Program-made: the position numbers and the translations under genes
From: an uncultured Ferrovum sp.
GTDB taxonomy: Bacteria > Pseudomonadota > Gammaproteobacteria > Burkholderiales > Ferrovaceae
Assembly: GCA_903893215.1 (NCBI GenBank)
Contig: CAITLJ010000021.1
Span: forward strand, 91,347 to 155,346
Length of the DNA: 64,000 nt
Direction of reading: 5' to 3'
The notes under the pieces: model-generated
Database searches by the model: none
Seen by the model: only the letters and a program-made list of their open reading frames with translations
What the model was told of the DNA's origin: nothing
Shown here: in pieces, positions 1 to 9,492 of the stretch
Layout of the letters: every line of letters begins with the position of its first letter
How positions within the stretch are numbered: position 1 is the first letter of the stretch

Positions 1-122
1 AAACCCCGAATGATTTGATTCGCAAACCGATCAATTGCTTGGGGTGATCTTTTAAGAAGAAATATCGCTTCTTGCAAAAAATTTAATGGTAATATTTCCC
101 ACCTGTTGCATTGGAGCTTGCC
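1..122. other. Gene-free left edge / leader of the DUF6502 gene
   Basis: No coding region is apparent. The stretch is clearly more AT-rich than the rest of the window. It contains a small hairpin, AAGAAG/CTTCTT at 54-59 and 68-73 with an 8-nt loop, followed by an A-run. A TAATAT hexamer lies at 90-95 and could be a -10 element, but no -35 hexamer sits at the right distance, so I do not call a promoter. Confidence 0.5.
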
Positions 123-1016
123 ATGGATCCGGTGCCTGCTTTTCCGGGAAAGCTCGCCGCTCCTGTACTGTCTACCCTCAGCCGCATCCTGCGGCCATTG
201 GTGCGTCTGCTCCTCACGCACGGGGTGACTTACCCGCTGATCACCGACATCATCAAGGCCACTTATGTTGACGTGGCACGCCGCGAGTTCCGCCTGAATG
301 GCAAGCGCCAGACCGACAGCCGGATCAGCCTGCTCACCGGGGTCCATCGCAAGGACGTCAAGCGCCTGATCGAAGAAGAAACCCGCGGCGACCCCGCGCA
401 CGCCGGCGTCAGCCTGGGTGCTGCCCTGCTGGCGCGCTGGCTGGGTGCCGCAGAGTTTCTTGACGAGCAAGGCCAACCACGGCCACTGGCCCGACTGGCC
501 AGCGATGGCGGAGTGGCCTCGTTCGAGCACCTGGTGGAATCGGTCAGCAAAGACATCCGCTCGCGGGTGATCCTGGACGAATGGCTGCACCTCAACATGG
601 TGTTTCTGGATCATGCCGACCGGGTGGTGCTCAACCTGGAAGCACTGACACCCACTCGTGACTTTGGCGAGAAACTGCATTTTCTCGAAGCCAATGTGCA
701 CGACCACCTTGCCGCAGCAGTGCATAACCTGACCGGGGGACAGCCCCCCATGCTTGAACGCAGCATTTTTTACGACCAGCTGAGCGCCGAATCGGTGCAG
801 GAGCTGCGCGCCATGGCCGGCGAGCTTGCCATGCAGGCCATGCAGGCGCTCAATCGACGTGCACTCGAACTGGAACGCGAAGACCAGCAAGCCGGTCGAA
901 ACAGCGACCGCCGTATCAATTTCGGGACTTATTTTTTTCAGGGCCCGAGCAAGGAAGAACCGGCCGAACGGATGGGGAGTGATACCGAAACCGAAGAGCG
1001 TGACGCCGCTGCGTGA
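123..1016 (+). CDS. DUF6502 family protein
   Basis: A 297-residue soluble protein with no signal peptide or membrane segment. I recognise it as DUF6502 from the N-terminal region HGVTYPLITDIIKATYV followed by LLTGVHRKDVKRL, which looks like a small helix-turn-helix-like region. The family has no established function. The ATG at 123 is preferred because GGAG (113-116) sits six bases upstream; the frame also has an in-frame TTG at 111. The C-terminus is charged (KEEPAERMGSDTETEERD). It lies 63 bp upstream of a diguanylate cyclase on the same strand and may be cotranscribed with it. Family assignment is confident; any regulatory role would be inference. Confidence 0.8.
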   Translation: MDPVPAFPGKLAAPVLSTLSRILRPLVRLLLTHGVTYPLITDIIKATYVDVARREFRLNGKRQTDSRISLLTGVHRKDVKRLIEEETRGDPAHAGVSLGAALLARWLGAAEFLDEQGQPRPLARLASDGGVASFEHLVESVSKDIRSRVILDEWLHLNMVFLDHADRVVLNLEALTPTRDFGEKLHFLEANVHDHLAAAVHNLTGGQPPMLERSIFYDQLSAESVQELRAMAGELAMQAMQALNRRALELEREDQQAGRNSDRRINFGTYFFQGPSKEEPAERMGSDTETEERDAAA

Positions 1017-1079
1017 AGGCATTTGCTGCCACGCAAGCCGCTTTTATTACCTTCATTGCATCTGCCAGCAGGAGCACGT

Positions 1080-2087
1080 TTGAACCCTGGACTTGAGTCT
1101 GACGCCAGCATGTTGACCATCGTGCCCATCCGCACGGCGGTACCGCCCAACCCCGGCAGCGCGCCGGGCAGCGACCCTGCCGCGCTGGTGCGGCTGGCCG
1201 GCAGCCTATTCGCGCTGGCCGACGAGGGCATTGCAGTATGCGATAGCCTGGGCCGGATCTGCGCCATCAACCCGGCCTTGTCGAGCATCACCGGATACAG
1301 TCCGGATGAACTGACCGGACTGCCCCTGCGTCATTTGCGCTCGCCACATCACGAAACGCGTTTTTACAGCGAAATGCTGAGGGTGGCGCTGGGTCAGGGC
1401 GCCTGGCGCGGTGAGCTCTGGTCGCGCCGGCGCCAGGGACAAAGTTTTCCGGCGTGGTGCACTTTCAGCGCCATCCGCAACGATGTCGGCGTGGTCACCC
1501 ATTTTCTGGTGATCCTCTCCGACATGGCGCGACGCAGCGAGCGGCAGTCCCATCTCGAACACATGGCACACCACGATGCACTGACCGGCTTGCCCAACCG
1601 CATGCTTCTGCTGTCCCGTCTGGATGGGGCGCTGGCGCGCAGCCGGCGCAACCAGCACACCGGTGCCGTGTTGTTCGTCGACCTCGATTACTTCAAGCAG
1701 ATCAACGACAACTTTGGCCACGCGGGTGGCGACGAGGTACTGCGCGAAGTGGCGCGCAGGATCAGCCGCCGCCTGCGCGCTTCGGACATGGCCGCGCGCT
1801 TTGGCGGTGACGAATTTGTGGTGCTGCTGGAAGAGTTGCGCGAAGTGGATGACGCCGGCGCAGTTGCACAGGGCATCATCGAATTGCTGGAACGGCCAAT
1901 CCGCCTTCCTGGCGGCGATTTCTGCCGGCTCAGCGCATCCGTGGGCATCGCCCTGTTCCATACCGAGCATGTGCGCCCCGAAGAGCTGGTGGCCCGGGCC
2001 GACGAGGCGTTGTTTTCGGCCAAGCATCAAGGTCGCTCGCGTCACATTTTCTATCGTCAGGACACCGACTCGCTGCTCACTGGCTGA
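1080..2087 (+). CDS. PAS-GGDEF diguanylate cyclase
   Basis: Predicted cytosolic sensor that makes cyclic di-GMP from two GTP. An N-terminal PAS domain spans roughly residues 40-150 (ICAINPALSSITGYSPDELTG is its start) and a GGDEF domain covers about 165-325. The signature is intact: ARFGGDEFVVLLEE. An RASD inhibitory (I-site) motif sits exactly five residues before GGDEF, so product feedback inhibition is expected. There is no EAL domain and no transmembrane segment. I chose the TTG at 1080 because GGAG lies six bases upstream; the ATG at 1110 has no ribosome-binding site. The ligand of the PAS domain cannot be told from sequence. Confidence 0.88.
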   Translation: MNPGLESDASMLTIVPIRTAVPPNPGSAPGSDPAALVRLAGSLFALADEGIAVCDSLGRICAINPALSSITGYSPDELTGLPLRHLRSPHHETRFYSEMLRVALGQGAWRGELWSRRRQGQSFPAWCTFSAIRNDVGVVTHFLVILSDMARRSERQSHLEHMAHHDALTGLPNRMLLLSRLDGALARSRRNQHTGAVLFVDLDYFKQINDNFGHAGGDEVLREVARRISRRLRASDMAARFGGDEFVVLLEELREVDDAGAVAQGIIELLERPIRLPGGDFCRLSASVGIALFHTEHVRPEELVARADEALFSAKHQGRSRHIFYRQDTDSLLTG

Positions 2088-2210
2088 GCACGGCCACCCT
2101 CCTCGCGCGCCAATCTCCGCTGGACAATTACACGTCAGTTACATACCGTGACGGGCTATCTTTCTGTCTTCAGAAAGAACATTCCAAATAAATACAGAGC
2201 CATCCTGATC

Positions 2211-3830
2211 ATGTTTGCGCAAATTCTCAGTCCCGTGGGCGGTAGTCTGGCCCTGTCATTCTGTACGGCCATGGTGCCGATCGCTCTCGTGCTGGTGATG
2301 CTGGGTATTCTGCGTCGTCCGGCCTGGCAGGCTGCCTTGGCTGGCCTGCTGGTGGCGCTTGGCCTGGCCATTGGCGTCTGGGAACAACCCGCCAACCTGG
2401 CGGTGGCCTCGGTGCTGAATGGCGGGGTCTTCGCGCTGTGGCCGGTGATGTGGATCGTGGTCAACGCCCTGCTGCTTTACAACGTGGCGGTGCGCTCCGG
2501 CCGCTTCGAAGCATTCCGCAACTGGGTGGTGCGCCACCTGCCAAACGACCGGCGCGTAGTGTTGGTGGTGATCGGTTTCTGTTTCGGCGCGCTGCTGGAA
2601 GGCGTGTCCGGTTTCGGCACGCCGGTAGCGATCACCAGCTCGCTGCTGATCCTGGTGGGCTATCCCCCGCTGGAAGCGCTGGTGTACGTGCTGATCTTCA
2701 ATACCGCGCCAGTGGCGTTCGGTGCACTTGGCGCGCCAGTGACGGTACTCGGCGCCGTCACCAACCTGCCAGCCCCGGTGCTTGCCGCCATGATTGGCCG
2801 CCAGTTGCCGGTGATTGCCGTGATCCTGCCGTTCTATGTGATGGCGCTGTATGGCGGCTTGCGCTCGATCCGCGCACTCTGGCCGGTACTGCTGGTCTCC
2901 GGTGGCAGTTTTGCCGTATCGCAGTTCCTCGCTTCAAATTACATCGATTACACCCTCACCGACGTGCTTTCGGCGCTGGGTTCGCTGGTGGTCACCCTGT
3001 TGTTCCTGCGGGTTTGGCAGCCTGCTGAAGATGCCGAATTCGCCATTCCCTCAGTCCCGGCCGATCGCAGCACCAAGCACGCCAATGTCCCCCACTGGCA
3101 GGGCTGGCTGCCGTGGCTGGTGGTGTCGGCCACCGTGATCGTGTGGAGCTCGTTCAAGATCCCGCTGATCGCCCAGCAAAAGATCCAGTGGCCGGGCCTG
3201 CACAAAGCGATTTCGATCACCCTTTACAACGGCAAGCCGTACGACGCGATCTGGACCTTCCAGCCGCTGGCTACGGGCACGGCCATCCTGCTGGCGTGCC
3301 TGATCACCGCCATGCTGGTGCGTCTGTCGCCGTCCAATTTCATCGGCTGTATCCGCGATACCGTGCGCCAATGCTGGCTGGCGGTGATCACGGTGATGCT
3401 GATCGTCTCGCTGGCCTATCTGATGAATTACTCCGGCATGGCTTATACCCTGGGTCTGGGGGTGGCTTCCACCGGCAAGCTGTTTGTGCTTCTGTCACCG
3501 TTCCTGGGTTGGGTGGCGGTGATGCTGTCGGGCAGCGACACGTCGGGTAACGCGCTGTTCGGCAACCTCCAGGTGGTGGCTGCGCGTCAGCTCAACCTGA
3601 GCCCGGTGCTGTTTGCAGCCACCAACTCCTCCGGTGGTGTGATGGGCAAGATGATTTCGCCGCAGAACATTGCCACCGGCGTATCGGTCACCGGCATGGC
3701 CGGGCAGGAAGGCGCCGTGTTTGCACGCACCTTCTGGCACAGCATTGTGCTGACCGTGCTGCTGGGCATCCTGGTGGCCGCCCAACAGTTCTGGTTCACC
3801 GGAATCATTCCGGCATTGCCCGGGCAATAA
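2211..3830 (+). CDS. lctP: L-lactate permease (LctP/LldP family)
   Basis: Inner-membrane transporter of 539 residues with about a dozen or more hydrophobic segments. It is expected to import L-lactate (and possibly glycolate or D-lactate) with protons. Family hallmarks are the stretch GFCFGALLEGVSGFGTPVAI and the later NTAPVAFGALGAP and SGSDTSGNALFGNLQ segments, which match the E. coli LldP family closely. The ATG at 2211 gives the usual N-terminus and length; an in-frame GTG at 2148 would add 21 polar residues and looks less likely. No lactate dehydrogenase or LldR-type regulator is adjacent. The gene stands alone and ends just before a strong bidirectional terminator. Confidence 0.93.
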   Translation: MFAQILSPVGGSLALSFCTAMVPIALVLVMLGILRRPAWQAALAGLLVALGLAIGVWEQPANLAVASVLNGGVFALWPVMWIVVNALLLYNVAVRSGRFEAFRNWVVRHLPNDRRVVLVVIGFCFGALLEGVSGFGTPVAITSSLLILVGYPPLEALVYVLIFNTAPVAFGALGAPVTVLGAVTNLPAPVLAAMIGRQLPVIAVILPFYVMALYGGLRSIRALWPVLLVSGGSFAVSQFLASNYIDYTLTDVLSALGSLVVTLLFLRVWQPAEDAEFAIPSVPADRSTKHANVPHWQGWLPWLVVSATVIVWSSFKIPLIAQQKIQWPGLHKAISITLYNGKPYDAIWTFQPLATGTAILLACLITAMLVRLSPSNFIGCIRDTVRQCWLAVITVMLIVSLAYLMNYSGMAYTLGLGVASTGKLFVLLSPFLGWVAVMLSGSDTSGNALFGNLQVVAARQLNLSPVLFAATNSSGGVMGKMISPQNIATGVSVTGMAGQEGAVFARTFWHSIVLTVLLGILVAAQQFWFTGIIPALPGQ

Positions 3831-3862
3831 ACCCCATGCGCAGCGCGCCTGCGTGACACATG

Positions 3863-3894
3863 AAAAAGGCGGCCTTGTGGGGCCGCCTTTTTTT
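3863..3894. terminator. Bidirectional rho-independent terminator between lctP and ychF
   Basis: A GGCGGCC/GGCCGCC stem with a 4-nt loop is flanked by an A-run on the left and a run of eight T on the right. It can therefore terminate transcripts of the converging lctP (plus) and ychF (minus) genes. Confidence 0.85.
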
Positions 3895-3916
3895 CATGGC
3901 GCCTGCTGCAGGTGCG

Positions 3917-5008
3917 TCAGACGTTAAACAGGAAGTTCAGCACGTCGCCGTCGTGTACCACGTACTCCTTGCCTTCGGCGCGCATCTTGCCGGCTTCCTT
4001 GGCACCCGACTCGCCCTTGAAAGCGATGAAGTCGTCGAAGGCGATGGTCTGCGCACGGATGAATCCCTTCTCGAAGTCAGTATGGATCACCCCCGCCGCC
4101 TGAGGTGCGGTGTCGCCAATATGGATAGTCCAGGCGCGCACTTCCTTTACCCCGGCGGTGAAGTAGGTCTGCAGGCCAAGCAGCTTGTAGCCTTCGCGGA
4201 TCAGGCGGTTCAGGCCGGGCTCCTCCAGCCCCAGGTCAGCCAGGAACTCGCGCTTGTCGGCATCGTCCAGATCGGCCAGTTCGGCCTCGATCTTGGCGCA
4301 GACCGCCACCACCGGCGCACCCTCGGCCGCGGCATGGGCTTGCAGGCGGGCCAGATGCGGATTGTCGATGAAGCCGTCTTCCAGCACATTGGCGACATAC
4401 ATGGCGGGCTTGATAGTCATCAGGCACAGGGGCTTGATCAGGAACGTCTCATCGTCGCTCAATCCCAGCGTACGCGCCGGCTTGCCCTCGTTCAGATGCG
4501 GCATCAGCTTCTCGCACACCGTGATCAGCTTGGCGGCGTCCTTGTCGCCGGAGCGCGCCTTTTTGCCTTCGCGATGCATGGCTTTTTCCACTGCGCTCAT
4601 GTCGGCCAGCGCCAGCTCGGTCAGGATCACCTCGATGTCGGCCAGCGGGTCCACCTTGCCAGCCACGTGGATCACGTTTGGATCGTCAAAGCAGCGCACC
4701 ACGTTGACGATGGCATCGGTCTCACGGATGTTGGCCAAAAACTGGTTGCCGAGGCCCTCGCCCTTGCTGGCACCGGCCACCAGGCCGGCAATGTCGACAA
4801 ACTCCACGATGGCCGGCTGGATTTTTTGCGGCTTGACGATGCCCGCCAAGGCATCAAGGCGCGGATCGGGCACTTCAACGATGCCGACATTCGGCTCGAT
4901 GGTGCAGAACGGATAGTTTTCTGCGGCAATGCCGGCCTTGGTCAGGGCATTGAACAGGGTGGACTTGCCAACGTTGGGCAGTCCGACGATGCCGCATTTG
5001 AGAGCCAT
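3917..5008 (-). CDS. ychF: Redox-regulated ATPase/GTPase YchF (Obg-like)
   Basis: P-loop NTPase of the universally conserved YchF/OLA1 family, 363 residues, the usual length. It associates with ribosomes and hydrolyses ATP rather than GTP in characterised members. The G1 loop is GLPNVGKST near the N-terminus, and the protein ends in a TGS-type domain with the family's typical last residues [10 protein letters not shown]. The start at 5008 is supported by AAGGAA just upstream; reading further upstream gives a low-complexity extension unlike the family. In many proteobacteria it sits next to pth; here sorAB lies between ychF and pth. Confidence 0.96.
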   Translation of the reverse strand: MALKCGIVGLPNVGKSTLFNALTKAGIAAENYPFCTIEPNVGIVEVPDPRLDALAGIVKPQKIQPAIVEFVDIAGLVAGASKGEGLGNQFLANIRETDAIVNVVRCFDDPNVIHVAGKVDPLADIEVILTELALADMSAVEKAMHREGKKARSGDKDAAKLITVCEKLMPHLNEGKPARTLGLSDDETFLIKPLCLMTIKPAMYVANVLEDGFIDNPHLARLQAHAAAEGAPVVAVCAKIEAELADLDDADKREFLADLGLEEPGLNRLIREGYKLLGLQTYFTAGVKEVRAWTIHIGDTAPQAAGVIHTDFEKGFIRAQTIAFDDFIAFKGESGAKEAGKMRAEGKEYVVHDGDVLNFLFNV

Positions 5009-5187
5009 GGGGTTTCCTTGAAAGCCGGGCGGCGGAGCGCCGCAAACCGCGCATTGTACCGTGCGGCGGGACCCGGCGCTTCCCGCTTCGTTACCCTGCA
5101 GGTATGCTTGGCTGTGAAAAAAACCAGCATGGCCCGCCGGATGGCCATGCCCATCCGGCGGAGCATTCGCCGCACAGGAACGCACCC

Positions 5188-6456
5188 ATGAGAGCAACAC
5201 AACTTACCCCTTCGGCTCGCCACGCGCGGCGCACGCTGTTGGGCGCGCTGGCAGTCGCCGGCGCCGGCAGCACTGCGCTTGGCACGGCAGCGCTCGCCGC
5301 AGGCAATGCGGCAGCCAGTCCAGCCGAGGGACAGCGCATCCTGCTGCCTTTCGAGAATGGCGAACGCGAACTGGCCGTTTTCCCGCAAAAACGCCCGCTG
5401 ATTGTGCTGACCAGCCGCCCCCCGCAACTGGAAACGCCATTCGCCGTATTCAACGACGGATTGATCACCCCCAACGATGCTTTTTTCGTACGCTACCACT
5501 GGAGCGCAATTCCCACGGCAATTGATCCCGCTACCTATCGATTGCGCATCACTGGCAAGGTGAACACCCCGCTCGACCTGACACTGGCCGACATCAAATC
5601 CTTGGCCACGCCGGTGGAGGTGGTTGCCGTAAACCAGTGCTCGGGCAACAGTCGCGGCTTTTTCACCCCACGCGTCAATGGCGGCCAACTGGCCAACGGG
5701 GCCATGGGCAATGCGCGCTGGACGGGAATCCCGCTGAAGGCGCTGCTCGACAAGGCAGGCGTCCAGGCCGGCGCGCTGCAGGTCAGCTTCAACGGGCTCG
5801 ACACCCCGCCGCTGGGCGATGGCCCCGACTTCCTGAAGGCGCTCGACATGGATCAGGCACGTGATGGCGAAGTGCTGGTGGCTTGGGGGATGAATGGCGA
5901 AGACTTGCCCATGTTGAACGGCTTTCCGTTGCGCCTGGTGGTGCCGGGGCATTACGGCACCTACTGGGTCAAGCACCTGTCCGAAATCGCCGTGCTCGAC
6001 TCGCCGTTCGAGGGTTTCTGGGTGAAGTCCGGCTATCGCATCCCGGACACGGCCTGCGCATGCGTGGAGCCCGGCACGGTGCCTAAGAAAACCGTCCCGA
6101 TCAACCGCTTCAATGTGCGCTCATTCCTGACCAGCACAGTGGATGGCGACACGCTGCGCGCAGGGCAGGACACCCTGTTGCGTGGGATTGCGTTTGACAG
6201 CGGCCACGGCATCACCGAAGTGGCGATCTCGCTGGATGGTGGGCAGTCCTGGCAGGCGACGCGGCTGAGCGACTCGCTCGGTCGATACGCTTTCCGCGAA
6301 TGGAAGACGGCGATCCGGCCGACCACCAAGGGGCCGCTGCAGATCAAGGTGCGTGCCACCAACCGGATTGGCCAGACCCAGCCGCTCGAGGCCCTTTGGA
6401 ATGCCGCCGGCTATATGCGCAATGTGGTCGAAACCACCCGCGTCAACGTAATCTGA
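5188..6456 (+). CDS. sorA: Sulfite dehydrogenase, molybdopterin subunit (SorA-like sulfite oxidase)
   Basis: Periplasmic molybdenum enzyme of 422 residues expected to oxidise sulfite to sulfate. A twin-arginine-type signal peptide is visible ([16 protein letters not shown]). The oxidoreductase molybdopterin-binding domain holds the molybdenum-ligating cysteine in [13 protein letters not shown]-terminal Mo-co dimerisation domain follows ([19 protein letters not shown]). The next gene, 11 bp downstream, is a small c-type cytochrome, the arrangement of SorA-SorB sulfite dehydrogenases. The ATG at 5188 has AGGA upstream. Related sulfite-oxidase-fold proteins with other substrates exist, so substrate is inferred from the pairing. 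Confidence 0.85.
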   Translation: MRATQLTPSARHARRTLLGALAVAGAGSTALGTAALAAGNAAASPAEGQRILLPFENGERELAVFPQKRPLIVLTSRPPQLETPFAVFNDGLITPNDAFFVRYHWSAIPTAIDPATYRLRITGKVNTPLDLTLADIKSLATPVEVVAVNQCSGNSRGFFTPRVNGGQLANGAMGNARWTGIPLKALLDKAGVQAGALQVSFNGLDTPPLGDGPDFLKALDMDQARDGEVLVAWGMNGEDLPMLNGFPLRLVVPGHYGTYWVKHLSEIAVLDSPFEGFWVKSGYRIPDTACACVEPGTVPKKTVPINRFNVRSFLTSTVDGDTLRAGQDTLLRGIAFDSGHGITEVAISLDGGQSWQATRLSDSLGRYAFREWKTAIRPTTKGPLQIKVRATNRIGQTQPLEALWNAAGYMRNVVETTRVNVI

Positions 6457-6467
6457 GGCATACGGAC

Positions 6468-6815
6468 ATGAACATGAACAAGCTCCTGTCGCTATGCTTT
6501 GCCCTGTCTGCGGCGTTACTGATTACCCAGCCTGCGTCGGCACTGCAGATTGAACTGCCGGAAGAAACCGCACGGTATGTGCCGAGCGACCTCCCCGGCT
6601 ATGCCCTGGCGCAGGCCAACTGCCTGACCTGTCACTCGGCGCACTATGTACTGGTGCAGCCGCACACCTCGCCACGCACCTATTGGGACGCCACCGTGCA
6701 CAAGATGAAAAAGCCTTTCGGCGCGCCGATTCGCGATGAGGACATGGCAGCGATCGTCGATTATCTGGTGAAAACCTACGGCGCGGAGCGCACTGCCGCG
6801 TCCGCGGCAAAGTAA
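6468..6815 (+). CDS. sorB: Sulfite dehydrogenase cytochrome c subunit (SorB-like)
   Basis: Small secreted monoheme cytochrome c of 115 residues. It has a hydrophobic signal peptide (LLSLCFALSAALLITQPASA) and one heme site, CLTCH, near residue 50, with candidate axial methionine KMKKPFGAPI later on. It directly follows the molybdopterin subunit with an 11-bp gap, so it is the predicted electron acceptor passing sulfite electrons to the respiratory chain. It converges on pth. A generic c-type cytochrome is the fallback reading. Confidence 0.82.
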   Translation: MNMNKLLSLCFALSAALLITQPASALQIELPEETARYVPSDLPGYALAQANCLTCHSAHYVLVQPHTSPRTYWDATVHKMKKPFGAPIRDEDMAAIVDYLVKTYGAERTAASAAK

Positions 6816-6888
6816 ACCCTTTACGCGCGGCGTATCGACGAAAACGGATATCACGCCGGCACGCTGAGCGGCCAAGCCGGGCCGAAGC

Positions 6889-7521
6889 TCAGTCCGGCTT
6901 GTCAACCGGGGCGGTGCGGGCCGCCTTCGCCGCCGGCCCCTTGCCCTCGGGTGTGTGCAGGGCCAGCATGGCGGCCTCGGCGCGCCCCGCCAGCAGCATC
7001 GGCCAAACCTTCAACGCACGATCAAAGCTGCCATCAATCGCAACCTGCTCGTCGCGCGCAGGCCGGTGCAGCACATAGTCCTTTACCTTGGCGCGGTCGC
7101 CCGGATGGCCGATGCCCACTCGCAAACGCCAGAAATCCGGCACCCCCAGATGCGCGATCATGTCGCGCAGGCCGTTATGGCCTGCATGTCCGCCGGCGCG
7201 CTTGAGCTTGATCACGCCGGCTTCCAGATCGAGTTCATCGTGCACCGCAAGGATCTCGTCGGGCAGGATACGGTAGAAGTTCGCCACCGCCAGCACCGAG
7301 CGTCCACTGAGGTTCATGTAGGTGGTCGGTTTGAGCAGCCAGCACTCGTGCTCGCCCTGCCGGATGCGCCCGAGAAAGCCATGAAACTTGTTTTCGAGCC
7401 GAAGGGTCGTGCCGGCGTCGGCCGCCAGCCGGTCGACCAGCCAGAAGCCGGCATTGTGTCGGGTGTCTTCGTATTCGGCGCCGGGGTTGCCCAGCCCCAC
7501 CACCAGGCGGATACCTGCCAT
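6889..7521 (-). CDS. pth: Peptidyl-tRNA hydrolase
   Basis: Cytosolic enzyme that releases peptides from prematurely dissociated peptidyl-tRNA. The 210-residue product begins with the hallmark VVGLGNPGAEYEDTRHNAGF, which contains the catalytic histidine (second motif HNAG) and the conserved asparagine. KPTTYMNLSG and HDELDLEAGVIKLK follow. The C-terminal 25 residues are an Ala/Lys-rich extension not essential to the fold. GGAG seven bases upstream supports the ATG at 7521. It lies downstream of rplY behind a strong terminator. Confidence 0.96.
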   Translation of the reverse strand: MAGIRLVVGLGNPGAEYEDTRHNAGFWLVDRLAADAGTTLRLENKFHGFLGRIRQGEHECWLLKPTTYMNLSGRSVLAVANFYRILPDEILAVHDELDLEAGVIKLKRAGGHAGHNGLRDMIAHLGVPDFWRLRVGIGHPGDRAKVKDYVLHRPARDEQVAIDGSFDRALKVWPMLLAGRAEAAMLALHTPEGKGPAAKAARTAPVDKPD

Positions 7522-7613
7522 GGATGTGCTCCACTGCGGTGCCCGGTCTTGGACTGGTCACCCGTTCAGGTTTGCGATCAACAGGGGTCCGCAAGCACAG
7601 GTGCCCCTGAAAT

Positions 7614-7661
7614 AAAAACGGCCGGTGCGGCGGCTTCCCGAGGGAAGCCACGGCACCGGCC
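7614..7661 (-). terminator. Rho-independent terminator after rplY
   Basis: On the minus strand a GGCCGGTGC/GCACCGGCC outer stem encloses a second stem, GGCTTCCC/GGGAAGCC, followed by TTTTT. It sits just past the rplY stop codon and separates rplY from pth. Confidence 0.85.
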
Positions 7662-7682
7662 GCAGGCGCGGTAGGGCTGCGC

Positions 7683-8330
7683 TTACTTCTTCTTGCCGGC
7701 GGCCGGCTTTGCTGCGGCTGCTGCACCTTCGGCGGCTTCTTCACCAGCCGCAGCCTTGGCAGCGCGCGGCAGCACGATGGTGGCCACCGGCGGGTTGCCG
7801 CCCTTGTGGGCTGCAGCGAACTCGATGCCCTCGGCAACCGTCAGGTCGCTGATGTGGATCGAGTGACCCGCCTGCAGGTGGGCCAGGTCCACTTCGATGA
7901 ACTCGGGCAACTGGGCCGGCAGGCACAGGATGTCGACTTCGTTCAGGATGTGCGACACATTACCACCCGACAGCTTCACGCCAGGGGCGAGGTCGGCGTT
8001 GATAAAGTGCAACGGCACCTTCATGTGGATCTTCTGATCGGCCAGCACGCGCTGGAAATCCACATGCAGCACTTCCGGCTTCCAGGCGTGCATCTGCACG
8101 TCGCGCAGCAGGGCCTGTTCGGGCGCCCCATCGATCACCAGGGTGAGCACGGTAGCGTGAAACGCTTCCTGACGTAGCTTGTGGAAGATTTCATTGTGGT
8201 CCAGCTCGATGGCCTGAGCGGCGCTTGCGCCGCCGTAGATCACGCCAGGAACCCGACCAGCATGACGCAGGCGGCGGCTCGCTCCGGTGCCCTGCACGTC
8301 ACGCTTGGTAACGTTGATTTCGATTGCCAT
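7683..8330 (-). CDS. rplY: 50S ribosomal protein L25 (long, Ctc type)
   Basis: 5S rRNA-binding ribosomal protein of 215 residues. The N-terminal L25 domain (residues about 5-92) is followed by a TL5/Ctc C-terminal beta domain and a low-complexity Ala/Lys tail ([17 protein letters not shown]). The start [11 protein letters not shown] at 8330 has GGAG upstream; an upstream in-frame ATG at 8342 lacks this. It lies 87 bp downstream of prs behind a terminator-like hairpin, so it may also have its own promoter. Confidence 0.95.
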   Translation of the reverse strand: MAIEINVTKRDVQGTGASRRLRHAGRVPGVIYGGASAAQAIELDHNEIFHKLRQEAFHATVLTLVIDGAPEQALLRDVQMHAWKPEVLHVDFQRVLADQKIHMKVPLHFINADLAPGVKLSGGNVSHILNEVDILCLPAQLPEFIEVDLAHLQAGHSIHISDLTVAEGIEFAAAHKGGNPPVATIVLPRAAKAAAGEEAAEGAAAAAKPAAGKKK

Positions 8331-8379
8331 AACAAACTCCAAGGTTGAAAAGGCGGCGTCCGCGACCAGACCCCCGCCG

Positions 8380-8409
8380 AAAAACCCTGCCTGCCCGAAG
8401 GCAGGCAGG
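8380..8409 (-). terminator. UUCG-loop hairpin terminator/attenuator between prs and rplY
   Basis: On the minus strand a perfect 10-bp stem CCTGCCTGCC/GGCAGGCAGG is closed by a TTCG tetraloop and followed by five T. It ends prs transcription or limits read-through into rplY. Confidence 0.85.
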
Positions 8410-8417
8410 AGAAAAAC

Positions 8418-9368
8418 TTACTCCATGAACAGCGAACTGACCGAGTCCTCGTCGCTGATGCGGCGCAGGGTTTCGGCGAGCAGGCCGGCGATGCCAAGCT
8501 GGCGAATCTTCGGGCACTGCTGCGCGGCTGGCGACAGACGGATGGTATCGGTCACCACCAGTTCGTCCAGCTCGGAATTGGTAATGCGTTCTACCGCCGG
8601 GCCCGACAGCACAGGGTGGACAATGTAAGCACATACTTTCGCGGCACCATGCCGCTTCAGCGCTGCAGCACCCTCGCAGAGGGTATTGGCGGTGTCGACA
8701 ATGTCGTCCACCACGATGCAGGTGCGACCTTCCACTTCACCGATCACGTTCATCACCTGCGCCACGTTGGGCTTTGGACGACGCTTGTCGATGATCACCA
8801 GGTCGGCTTCCAGGCGTTTGGCAAAAGCGCGTGCACGCACCACACCACCCACGTCTGGCGATACGATGGCCAGGTTCTTGTAGTCATGGCGCCAGATGTC
8901 ACCAATCAGTACCGGGGCGGCATACACGTTATCCACCGGGATATCGAAGAAGCCCTGAATCTGGTCGGAATGCAGGTCCATGGTGAGCAGGCGATCGATA
9001 CCGACGGCCTGCAGCATGTTGGCCACCACCTTGGCGGTGATCGGCACGCGCGCCGAGCGCGGTCGGCGGTCTTGCCTGGCATAGCCAAAATAGGGGATGG
9101 CTGCGGTGATGCGACCGGCGGAAGCGCGCTTGAGCGCGTCGGCCATCACCATCACTTCCATCAGGTTGTCATTGGTGGGTGCATGTGTGGATTGCACAAT
9201 GAAGCAATCGCGCCCGCGCACGTTTTCCAGCAGCTCAACACTGACCTCACCGTCGCTGAACCGGCCAACCGTGGCCCGTCCGAGATGAATGTTCAGATGT
9301 TGAACAACCTCTTCCGCCAGGCGAGGGTTCGCCGTGCCGGAAAACACCATCAAATCAGCAGATGCCAT
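8418..9368 (-). CDS. prs: Ribose-phosphate pyrophosphokinase
   Basis: Makes PRPP from ribose 5-phosphate and ATP for nucleotide, histidine and tryptophan synthesis. The 316-residue length is standard. The flexible loop [10 protein letters not shown] and the PRPP signature [19 protein letters not shown] are both present, as is [15 protein letters not shown]. The start [11 protein letters not shown] at 9368 fits the family; an in-frame upstream ATG would add six residues. It lies downstream of tRNA-Gln and ispE on the same strand, an order typical of Burkholderiales. Confidence 0.97.
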   Translation of the reverse strand: MASADLMVFSGTANPRLAEEVVQHLNIHLGRATVGRFSDGEVSVELLENVRGRDCFIVQSTHAPTNDNLMEVMVMADALKRASAGRITAAIPYFGYARQDRRPRSARVPITAKVVANMLQAVGIDRLLTMDLHSDQIQGFFDIPVDNVYAAPVLIGDIWRHDYKNLAIVSPDVGGVVRARAFAKRLEADLVIIDKRRPKPNVAQVMNVIGEVEGRTCIVVDDIVDTANTLCEGAAALKRHGAAKVCAYIVHPVLSGPAVERITNSELDELVVTDTIRLSPAAQQCPKIRQLGIAGLLAETLRRISDEDSVSSLFME

Positions 9369-9404
9369 GGAATCCGGCGCGCGCATGTGTATCTTCGTAT
9401 GGGG

Positions 9405-9480
9405 TGGCAGGGGAGGTAGGGATCGAACCTACGAATGCCGGAATCAAAATCCGGTGCCTTACCACTTGGCGACTCCCCTA
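9405..9480 (-). tRNA. tRNA-Gln (anticodon TTG)
   Basis: A 76-nt cloverleaf on the minus strand including an encoded 3' CCA. The acceptor stem TAGGGGA pairs with TCCCCTG (first pair U-G), and the T-loop is GTTCGATCC. The anticodon stem-loop is CCGGA-TTTTGAT-TCCGG, giving anticodon TTG for glutamine. Confidence 0.97.
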
Positions 9481-9492
9481 GCGCAGGGTTTA

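Noticed and set aside
3860..5191. Long plus-strand open frame (443 codons) opposite ychF
   Set aside because: It is antisense to an unmistakable YchF gene, its predicted protein is His/Gln-rich and resembles nothing, and high GC creates such shadows.
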